Assembly: GCA_946886245.1 (NCBI GenBank)
Contig: CAMPIF010000303.1
Location: 1-5,820 of the forward strand
DNA: 5,820 bases
Origin: Ectopseudomonas composti
Lineage (GTDB): Bacteria > Pseudomonadota > Gammaproteobacteria > Pseudomonadales > Pseudomonadaceae
Direction: 5' to 3'
Under the pieces are notes generated by a model that had not been told where the DNA came from, searched no databases, and saw only the letters and a list, made by a program, of their open reading frames with translations. A program made the translations under genes and the position numbers. Positions 1 through 5,820 of the stretch are shown in pieces (position 1 is the first letter of the stretch; every line of letters begins with the position of its first letter).

Positions 1-160
1 CGGCAGCGTCGACACCCACTGGCTGGCGATGAAAGGCGTGCATCCGGATGACGAGTTGCAAGCTCTGCCGACCGACTTCCGTCTCAGTGCCACGCATGTG
101 TTGCGGGTTCCCGGTTGCCAAGGCCAGCGCCATCTGTTGATACTGCGTCGCTCGGTCTAA
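1..160 (+). CDS. rsmG: 16S rRNA (guanine-N7) methyltransferase RsmG, C-terminal end (5' partial)
   Basis: Only the last 53 codons are present, read from base 2 and ending with TAA at 158-160. The tail contains [15 protein letters not shown], then a strand ending [15 protein letters not shown], which is the characteristic end of RsmG (GidB). The family uses S-adenosylmethionine to methylate N7 of a guanine in the 530 loop of 16S rRNA; loss gives low-level streptomycin resistance. The SAM-binding Rossmann core is upstream of the window and cannot be judged. parA starts 11 bp after the stop, the usual gidB-parA arrangement, so rsmG and parAB may share a transcript. The identification rests on the C-terminal motif and on gene order; both agree. 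Confidence 0.93.
   Translation, partial: GSVDTHWLAMKGVHPDDELQALPTDFRLSATHVLRVPGCQGQRHLLILRRSV
115..144 (+). promoter_or_regulatory. possible weak promoter for parAB inside the end of rsmG
   Basis: TTGCCA (115-120, 5/6 match to the sigma-70 -35 box) is followed after 18 bp by GATACT (139-144, 4/6 match to the -10 box). Transcription would begin near 151, about 20 bp before the parA start. The spacing is acceptable but the -10 is poor and the element lies in coding sequence, so it may be chance. It is listed because parAB otherwise has no promoter in this window and would depend on transcription from upstream of rsmG. Confidence 0.25.
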
Positions 161-171
161 GGGGAAAGAAG

Positions 172-960
172 ATGGCCAAGGTATTCGCGATCGCCAATCA
201 GAAAGGCGGCGTGGGCAAAACCACGACGTGCATCAACCTGGCCGCCTCTCTGGTAGCGACCAAACGCCGTGTGCTGCTCATCGATCTGGACCCGCAGGGC
301 AACGCGACCATGGGCAGCGGTGTCGACAAGCACGGCCTCGAACACTCGATCTACGACGTACTGATCGGAGAATGCGACCTGAGCCAGGCCATGCAGTTCT
401 CCGAACACGGCGGCTACCAACTGCTGCCGGCCAACCGCGATCTGACTGCCGCCGAAGTCGCCCTGTTGGAAATGAAGATGAAGGAGAGTCGCCTGCGTTA
501 TGCCCTGGCGCCGATCCGCGAGAACTACGACTACATCCTCATCGACTGCCCACCGTCTCTGAGCATGTTGACCATCAATGCCCTGGTCGCTGCCGATGGT
601 GTGATCATCCCCATGCAGTGCGAGTACTACGCGCTCGAGGGCCTGTCCGATCTGGTCAACAGCATCCAGCGCATCGCCCAGCTGCTCAATCCCAAGCTGC
701 AGATCGAAGGTCTGCTGCGCACCATGTATGACCCGCGTATCAGCCTGACCAACGACGTCACGGCTCAGCTCAAGCAGCACTTCGGTGACAAGCTGTATGA
801 CGTCGTGATACCGCGCAACGTACGGCTGGCCGAAGCACCGAGCTTCGGTATGCCGGCGCTGGTCTACGACAAACAATCCCGTGGTGCCATCGCCTACCTG
901 GCCTTGGCCGGCGAGCTGGTGCGCCGTCAGCGTGCCGCCGCGAAAACCGCTACCGCTTAA
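172..960 (+). CDS. parA: chromosome-partition ATPase ParA (Soj family)
   Basis: 262 residues, the usual size for chromosomal ParA without an N-terminal helix-turn-helix. The deviant Walker A motif KGGVGKTT spans residues 11-18, with signature Lys11 and catalytic Lys16. Switch motif LIDLDPQGN is at 36-44 and Walker B YILIDCPP at 121-128. Family role: the ATP-bound dimer coats the nucleoid, and ParB-parS complexes stimulate its ATPase to move and separate replicated origins. Arg189 sits where B. subtilis Soj has a DNA-binding arginine. The ATG at 172 is chosen over an in-frame ATG at 115 because it has a strong purine-rich ribosome-binding site (GGGGAAAGAAG), gives the conserved MAKVFAIANQKGG start, and avoids a 46-bp overlap with rsmG. 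parB follows after 11 bp, so the two are surely cotranscribed. Confidence 0.97.
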   Translation: MAKVFAIANQKGGVGKTTTCINLAASLVATKRRVLLIDLDPQGNATMGSGVDKHGLEHSIYDVLIGECDLSQAMQFSEHGGYQLLPANRDLTAAEVALLEMKMKESRLRYALAPIRENYDYILIDCPPSLSMLTINALVAADGVIIPMQCEYYALEGLSDLVNSIQRIAQLLNPKLQIEGLLRTMYDPRISLTNDVTAQLKQHFGDKLYDVVIPRNVRLAEAPSFGMPALVYDKQSRGAIAYLALAGELVRRQRAAAKTATA

Positions 961-971
961 GGAACATCCGC

Positions 972-1841
972 ATGGCTGCGAAGAAACGAGGTCTGGGTCG
1001 AGGTCTGGACGCACTGCTCGGCGGCAACACCGTCAATGCATTGCAGGAAGAGGCCGCTCAGGTCGACACGCGTGAGCTGCAATACGTGCCCCTGGAGCTG
1101 ATCCAGCGTGGCAAGTACCAGCCGCGCCGTGACATGGACCAGACCGCTCTGGAAGAGCTCGCTGCCTCCATTCGTGCCCAGGGCGTGATGCAGCCCATCG
1201 TCCTGCGCCCCATCGGTGGTGGACGTTTCGAGATCGTCGCCGGTGAACGCCGCTGGCGTGCCAGCCAGCTGGCCGGTCAGGACAAGATTCCGGCCATGGT
1301 CCGTGAACTGCCGGATGAAGCCGCCATCGCCATGGCGCTGATCGAGAACATCCAGCGCGAAGACCTCAACCCGATCGAGGAAGCCGTGGCCCTGCAGCGG
1401 CTGCAGCAGGAATTCGAGCTGACCCAGCAACAGGTCGCCGATGCGGTGGGCAAATCCCGCGTCACCATCACCAACCTGCTGCGCCTGATCGCCCTGCCGG
1501 AAGAGATCAAGACCCTGCTTTCCCATGGCGACCTGGAGATGGGGCATGCCCGTGCACTGCTCGGTTTACCCCTCGAACAGCAGGTTGAAGCGGCGCGACA
1601 TGTTGTCGCACGTGGCCTGACCGTTCGTCAGACCGAAGCCCTGGTGCGCCAGTGGCTCAGCGCCAAACCAGCCCCGGTCAAGGCCAAGGCCGACCCGGAC
1701 ATCAGTCGCCTGGAGCAGAAGCTCGCAGAGCGTCTGGGCTCGCCCGTGCAGATCAAGCACGGCAGCAAGGGCAAGGGGCAGTTGGTGATTCGCTACAACT
1801 CCCTCGACGAATTGCAGGGTGTACTGGCGCACATTCGTTGA
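972..1841 (+). CDS. parB: chromosome-partition protein ParB (Spo0J family)
   Basis: 289 residues, typical for chromosomal ParB. In order: an N-terminal ParA-stimulating peptide, basic and glycine-rich (KKRGLGRGLDALLGG, residues 4-18); the ParB/Srx nucleotide fold with box I QPRRD (50-54) and CTP-binding box II GERRWRA (91-97); the motif IENIQREDLNPIEEA (124-138); a helix-turn-helix for parS (about 150-171); a Lys/Pro-rich linker near 230-242; and a C-terminal dimerisation domain (about 243-289). Family role: ParB binds parS, hydrolyses CTP, slides along DNA as a clamp, and activates ParA. The AAGGAA ribosome-binding site overlaps the parA stop codon, indicating translational coupling. No intact parS is visible in this window. 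No odd residues were seen. Confidence 0.97.
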   Translation: MAAKKRGLGRGLDALLGGNTVNALQEEAAQVDTRELQYVPLELIQRGKYQPRRDMDQTALEELAASIRAQGVMQPIVLRPIGGGRFEIVAGERRWRASQLAGQDKIPAMVRELPDEAAIAMALIENIQREDLNPIEEAVALQRLQQEFELTQQQVADAVGKSRVTITNLLRLIALPEEIKTLLSHGDLEMGHARALLGLPLEQQVEAARHVVARGLTVRQTEALVRQWLSAKPAPVKAKADPDISRLEQKLAERLGSPVQIKHGSKGKGQLVIRYNSLDELQGVLAHIR

Positions 1842-1852
1842 AACAATTCAGT

Positions 1853-1880
1853 CTGTAGTCCTACTTCTCTCCTACTACAG
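1853..1880. repeat. 7-bp inverted repeat between parB and the atp promoter
   Basis: CTGTAGT (1853-1859) and ACTACAG (1874-1880) are perfect reverse complements, separated by 14 almost purely pyrimidine bases that contain a CCTACT direct repeat. It begins 12 bp after the parB stop and ends 5 bp before the proposed -35 box. As RNA it would be a weak hairpin with a large loop and no U-tract, so it is not a convincing intrinsic terminator and parAB transcripts may read into atp. As DNA it could be an operator or activator site. The function is unknown; the symmetry is directly visible. Confidence 0.45.
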
Positions 1881-1885
1881 CACGG

Positions 1886-1914
1886 TTGATCAGGCGCAGG
1901 CTGAACCCTATACT
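1886..1914 (+). promoter_or_regulatory. sigma-70-type promoter of the atp operon
   Basis: TTGATC (1886-1891, 4/6 match, with the important TTGA present) and TATACT (1909-1914, 5/6 match) are separated by exactly 17 bp. Transcription would start near 1921, giving a leader of about 50 bases before atpI. It lies in the only sizeable gap between the par and atp genes, which is where the family's operon promoter is expected. Its placement and near-consensus form make it the most credible promoter in the window, although the start site is predicted, not shown. Confidence 0.7.
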
Positions 1915-1929
1915 CCCCGCGCAATTTTG

Positions 1930-1952
1930 TCGGCTACGGGCCGAGATTCGGC
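1930..1952 (+). promoter_or_regulatory. overlapping alternative hairpins in the atpI leader
   Basis: Three short segments, TCGGC (1930-1934), GCCGA (1940-1944) and TCGGC (1948-1952), allow the middle one to pair perfectly with either neighbour, with loops of 5 and 3 bases. The two stems exclude each other. They lie in the predicted leader, 8 bases ahead of the atpI ribosome-binding site (1960-1965). This might tune atpI translation or transcript stability, but stems of five pairs arise often by chance in GC-rich DNA. Confidence 0.25.
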
Positions 1953-1971
1953 GCCTTGCAGGGAGAAGTCG

Positions 1972-2361
1972 ATGGGCATCCCCAGTAAGGTCCCGTTTCA
2001 TCGTCAGCCAGGTTTTCCGATCCTGATTCTTCAGGCCATCGTGACGGCTGTGATCGCAGTTATTTTTGCCGTCAGTGGTGGATGGGTCGCGGCCTATTCG
2101 GCACTGCTGGGGGGGCTGATAGCCCTGCTGGCCAACGCGTATTTTGCATTCAAGGCCTTTCGTTATTTTGGCGCGCGTTCGGCCCGAGCCATCGTCCAGT
2201 CGATCTGGGCCGGGGCCATGGGTAAATGGATTATCACGGCAGTGCTGTTTGCACTGGCGTTCGTAGGGGTAGAACCACTTGCACCGATGCAGCTGTTCAT
2301 CGGTTATCTGCTAGGCCTTCTGGCTGCAGCCTGTGCCCCCCTACTCATGAAAGTTTTCTGA
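1972..2361 (+). CDS. atpI: ATP synthase assembly protein AtpI (subunit I)
   Basis: 129 residues, a normal length for AtpI, with four predicted membrane helices at about 15-34, 39-60, 78-98 and 106-125. The stretch from ANAYFAFKAFRYFGARSA (54-71) to IWAGAMGKW (78-86) matches the conserved centre of the family. AtpI is not part of the finished enzyme; it helps assembly of the c ring in the membrane and is usually dispensable. The start at 1972 is preceded by AGGGAG with a 6-base spacer. The open frame extends back to an ATG at 1819 inside parB, but that would place the promoter inside the gene and add a sequence unlike the family. The gene contains a run of seven G at 2109-2115. It is the first gene of the atp operon; atpB follows after 24 bp. 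Confidence 0.92.
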   Translation: MGIPSKVPFHRQPGFPILILQAIVTAVIAVIFAVSGGWVAAYSALLGGLIALLANAYFAFKAFRYFGARSARAIVQSIWAGAMGKWIITAVLFALAFVGVEPLAPMQLFIGYLLGLLAAACAPLLMKVF

Positions 2362-3498
<1,137 letters not shown>

Positions 3499-3512
3499 GA
3501 GTTCCTGAGTTC

Positions 3513-3537
3513 GAGGCAGCATGATGAGTGCTGCCTC
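3513..3537 (+). promoter_or_regulatory. stem-loop between atpE and atpF
   Basis: GAGGCAGCA (3513-3521) and TGCTGCCTC (3529-3537) form a perfect 9-bp stem with a 7-base loop, starting 15 bp after the atpE stop. The following bases are only mildly T-rich (TTCAGGCTTTTCTTCC), with no proper U-tract directly after the stem, so complete termination is unlikely and atpF to atpA still need this transcript. A stable hairpin here would protect the 3' end of an atpE-containing mRNA fragment from exonucleases, or act as a partial terminator. Both would favour c over downstream subunits. The structure is directly visible; its role is inferred. Confidence 0.7.
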
Positions 3538-3584
3538 TTCAGGCTTTTCTTCCCTGAACACGAGATAGCACGAGGTAAATCGCT

Positions 3585-4055
3585 GTGAACATTAACCTGA
3601 CCCTGTTCGGTCAAACGATTGCCTTCGCTATTTTCGTCTGGTTCTGCATGAAGTTCGTATGGCCGCCGCTGACGCTGGCCATGCAGGAACGCCAGAAGAA
3701 AATCGCAGAAGGTCTGGATGCTGCCGGGCGCGCTGAGCGCGATCTGCAGTTGGCCCAGGAACGCGCTGCCCAGATGCTTCGTGAAACCAAAGAGCAAGCT
3801 GCCGAGATTCTCGATCGGGCGAACAAGACCGCCAACGCAATCGTCGAAGAAGCCAAGGCCCAGGCCCGCTCTGAAGGTGAAAAGCTGATTGTTGGCGCCA
3901 AAGCCGAAATCGATCTGGAAGTGAATCGTGCCAAGGAACAACTGCGTGCACAGGTAGCAGCTCTGGCTGTGACCGGCGCCGAGAAGATCCTGCAGTCCTC
4001 CGTGGACGGCGCTGCGCACAACGATCTGGTCGCAAAACTGGCCTCTCAACTCTAA
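3585..4055 (+). CDS. atpF: F1Fo ATP synthase subunit b
   Basis: 156 residues, the same length as E. coli subunit b. One N-terminal membrane helix (about 5-27, ending in KFVWPPL) is followed by a long charged, alanine-rich helix that pairs with a second copy as the peripheral stalk. Conserved Arg36 lies in the [11 protein letters not shown] segment (34-44). The C-terminal region [17 protein letters not shown] (125-141) resembles the part that binds delta. The start is GTG at 3585: no ATG is in place, the conserved N-terminus begins exactly here, and GAGG at 3572-3575 sits nine bases upstream. A GTG start with this longer spacer may lower translation relative to atpE, in keeping with two b per ring of c. 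The 86-bp gap before it holds a stem-loop. Confidence 0.96.
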   Translation: MNINLTLFGQTIAFAIFVWFCMKFVWPPLTLAMQERQKKIAEGLDAAGRAERDLQLAQERAAQMLRETKEQAAEILDRANKTANAIVEEAKAQARSEGEKLIVGAKAEIDLEVNRAKEQLRAQVAALAVTGAEKILQSSVDGAAHNDLVAKLASQL

Positions 4056-4067
4056 GCGAGGCTCGCG

Positions 4068-4604
4068 ATGATCAATACCAACACGCTCGCTCGGCCCTAC
4101 GCGAAAGCTGCGTTTGAGTTTGCCAGTGCTGCACAGCAGGCCGATGCCTGGTTGAACATGCTGTCGCTGTCCGCGGCCGCGGTTCAAGCGCCGGCCATGG
4201 CTCAGCAGTTGGTCAACCCGGCGTTGACCGATGAGCAGAAAGTCAATGTACTGGCGCAGCTCTGTGCCGGTCACATCGACGCTTCGTTCAGCAACTTCCT
4301 GCGCTCGCTGGGCAGTAACGACCGACTGTCGCTGCTCCCGGTGGTACGCGAACAATTCGCTGTGCTGAAGGCTGAAGCTGAACGCGCCCTCGATGTCGAG
4401 GTCGAGTCGGCTTTCGAACTCAGTGCCGAGCAATTGCAAACTCTGGCTGCCGCCCTTTCCAAGCGGCTCGATCGCACCGTCCAGCCCACGCCCGTGGTCA
4501 ATCCCGCCCTGATCGGCGGTGTTGTCATTCGTGCAGGTGACCTGGTCATCGACGGTTCGGTCCGCGGCAAGCTGAACAAGCTGGCCGAAGCGTTGAAATC
4601 CTGA
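4068..4604 (+). CDS. atpH: F1Fo ATP synthase subunit delta
   Basis: 178 residues, the normal length of bacterial delta (OSCP type), a soluble protein that sits on top of F1 and holds the alpha N-termini to the b stalk. The N-terminal helical domain starts with the family's LARPYAKAAFE (7-17) and includes NFLRSLGSNDRLSLLP (76-91). The C-terminal domain carries the strongest signature, LIGGVVIRAGDLVIDGSVRGKL (148-169). The middle of the protein is rather free in sequence, as usual for delta. The start at 4068 has GAGG at 4058-4061 with a six-base spacer. It lies 12 bp after atpF and 15 bp before atpA, clearly within one operon. A 12-bp perfect palindrome at 4171-4182 encodes part of an alanine run. 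Confidence 0.96.
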   Translation: MINTNTLARPYAKAAFEFASAAQQADAWLNMLSLSAAAVQAPAMAQQLVNPALTDEQKVNVLAQLCAGHIDASFSNFLRSLGSNDRLSLLPVVREQFAVLKAEAERALDVEVESAFELSAEQLQTLAAALSKRLDRTVQPTPVVNPALIGGVVIRAGDLVIDGSVRGKLNKLAEALKS

Positions 4605-4619
4605 TTTGAGGGAACTGGC

Positions 4620-5820
4620 ATGCAGCAATTGAATCCTTCCGAAATTAGCGAAATCATCAAGCAGCGCATTGAGTCGCTTGATGTATCCGCTCAAGCCCGT
4701 AATGAAGGCACCATCGTCAGCGTTTCCGACGGTATCGTGCGCATCTACGGCCTCGCCGACGTCATGTACGGTGAGATGATCGAATTCCCTGGTGGCGTGT
4801 ACGGCATGGCCCTGAACCTGGAGCAAGACTCCGTAGGTGCCGTAGTACTGGGTGGTTACCTGACCCTCGCCGAAGGCATGAGCGCCAAGTGCACCGGTCG
4901 CATCCTGGAAGTTCCGGTTGGTCCGGAGCTGCTGGGTCGTGTGGTCGACGCACTGGGCAACCCGATCGATGGCAAAGGCCCGATCAACGCCGCCGCTACC
5001 GACGCCGTTGAAAAGGTTGCGCCGGGCGTGATCTGGCGTAAGTCGGTCGACCAGCCGGTGCAGACCGGTTACAAGTCGGTCGATGCCATGATCCCGGTTG
5101 GCCGTGGCCAGCGCGAGCTGATCATCGGTGACCGTCAGATCGGTAAAACCGCTCTGGCCATCGACGCCATCATCAACCAGAAAAACAGCGGCATTAAGTG
5201 CGTCTACGTCGCGATCGGTCAGAAGCAGTCGACCATCGCCAACGTGGTGCGCAAGCTGGAAGAGAACGGCGCGCTGGCCAACACCATCGTGGTGGCCGCT
5301 TCCGCTTCCGAATCCGCCGCATTGCAGTTCATTGCACCGTACGCCGGTTGCACCATGGGCGAATACTTCCGTGACCGCGGCGAAGACGCGCTGATCGTTT
5401 ATGACGATCTGTCCAAGCAAGCCGTGGCTTATCGTCAGATTTCCCTGCTGCTGCGCCGTCCGCCAGGCCGTGAAGCCTACCCGGGCGACGTGTTCTATCT
5501 CCACAGCCGTCTGCTGGAGCGCGCTTCCCGCGTTTCCGAAGAGTACGTCGAGAAGTTCACCAATGGCGCCGTGAAGGGCAAGACCGGTTCCCTGACCGCT
5601 CTGCCGATCATCGAAACCCAGGCCGGTGACGTTTCCGCGTTCGTTCCGACCAACGTGATCTCGATCACCGACGGTCAGATCTTCCTGGAATCGGCCATGT
5701 TCAACTCGGGTATCCGTCCGGCCGTCAACGCCGGTATCTCGGTATCCCGTGTCGGTGGCGCAGCTCAGACCAAGATCATCAAGAAGCTTTCCGGTGGTAT
5801 CCGTACCGCTCTGGCTCAGT
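4620..5820 (+). CDS. atpA: F1Fo ATP synthase subunit alpha (3' partial)
   Basis: The first 400 residues of about 514 are present, open to the window edge with no frameshift. An N-terminal helix (1-27) that contacts delta is followed by a beta-barrel domain (about 28-96) and the nucleotide-binding domain. The P-loop GDRQIGKT (170-177) has Lys176 and Thr177. The Walker B-like strand [17 protein letters not shown] (257-273) ends at Asp262-Asp263. The arginine that reaches into the beta active site is Arg377 in [10 protein letters not shown]. Three alpha alternate with three beta; alpha sites bind nucleotide without turnover. P-loop Ile174 replaces the Thr of E. coli, a common variant that should not harm binding. 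GAGGGA (4608-4613) six bases before the ATG fixes the start. The helical C-terminal domain is outside the window. Confidence 0.98.
   Translation, partial: MQQLNPSEISEIIKQRIESLDVSAQARNEGTIVSVSDGIVRIYGLADVMYGEMIEFPGGVYGMALNLEQDSVGAVVLGGYLTLAEGMSAKCTGRILEVPVGPELLGRVVDALGNPIDGKGPINAAATDAVEKVAPGVIWRKSVDQPVQTGYKSVDAMIPVGRGQRELIIGDRQIGKTALAIDAIINQKNSGIKCVYVAIGQKQSTIANVVRKLEENGALANTIVVAASASESAALQFIAPYAGCTMGEYFRDRGEDALIVYDDLSKQAVAYRQISLLLRRPPGREAYPGDVFYLHSRLLERASRVSEEYVEKFTNGAVKGKTGSLTALPIIETQAGDVSAFVPTNVISITDGQIFLESAMFNSGIRPAVNAGISVSRVGGAAQTKIIKKLSGGIRTALAQ

Noticed and set aside
115..171. An upstream ATG that would lengthen ParA by 19 residues
   Set aside because: It overlaps the rsmG coding region, lacks a good ribosome-binding site and adds a sequence not found in the family; the ATG at 172 has both a ribosome-binding site and the conserved N-terminus.
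157..1547. Minus-strand open frames opposite parA and parB
   Set aside because: Both are reverse-register shadows of the sense genes, with no recognisable product.
1604..1619. A CACGTG core in parB as a parS site
   Set aside because: Only about 10 of 16 bases match the TGTTCCACGTGGAACA consensus and the right arm is almost wholly lost. ParB binding would not be expected.
1842..1971. DnaA boxes or an origin between the par and atp genes
   Set aside because: No TTATCCACA-like 9-mer or AT-rich unwinding stretch is present here or elsewhere in the window; the gap is explained by promoter and leader elements.

Overview
The window is a piece of core chromosome from a gammaproteobacterium, most likely a pseudomonad in the broad sense. 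The basis is the gene order rsmG-parA-parB-atpI-atpB-atpE-atpF-atpH-atpA, the GC-rich codon use in which Leu TTA/CTA and Ser TCA are nearly absent, and a ParA that reads very like Pseudomonas ParA/Soj. In many Proteobacteria this cluster lies close to the replication origin. All genes are on the plus strand, and both ends are cut inside genes: rsmG lacks its start and atpA its last part.

Left part (1-1841): the 3' end of rsmG (16S rRNA m7G methyltransferase) is followed by the chromosome-partition pair parA and parB, with 11-bp gaps and normal ribosome-binding sites. ParA is the ATPase and ParB the CTPase/DNA clamp loaded at parS sites. I found no convincing parS or DnaA box here, so their targets should lie outside the window.

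Middle (1842-1971): this gap holds the best promoter in the window (TTGATC, 17 bp, TATACT), placed to start the ATP synthase operon. It is preceded by a 7-bp dyad and followed by a short leader in which two small hairpins compete for one strand.

Right part (1972-5820): atpI (assembly factor), atpB (a), atpE (c), atpF (b), atpH (delta) and most of atpA (alpha), in the usual proteobacterial order; gamma, beta and epsilon are expected downstream. Key residues are all visible: Arg211 of a, Asp56 of c, the Walker A/B motifs and Arg377 of alpha. The ring carboxylate is Asp followed by Ala, without a sodium-binding signature, so the enzyme should be proton-coupled. The c gene is bracketed by a G-poor A/C-rich leader and a perfect 9-bp stem-loop. 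Both fit the need to make about ten c subunits per complex from a polycistronic mRNA.

I found no mobile element, CRISPR array, tRNA, rRNA or unknown gene system. Long open frames on the minus strand are codon-register shadows of the real genes. The points worth a second look are regulatory details around atpI and atpE, and the unusual form of the c subunit for a pseudomonad.
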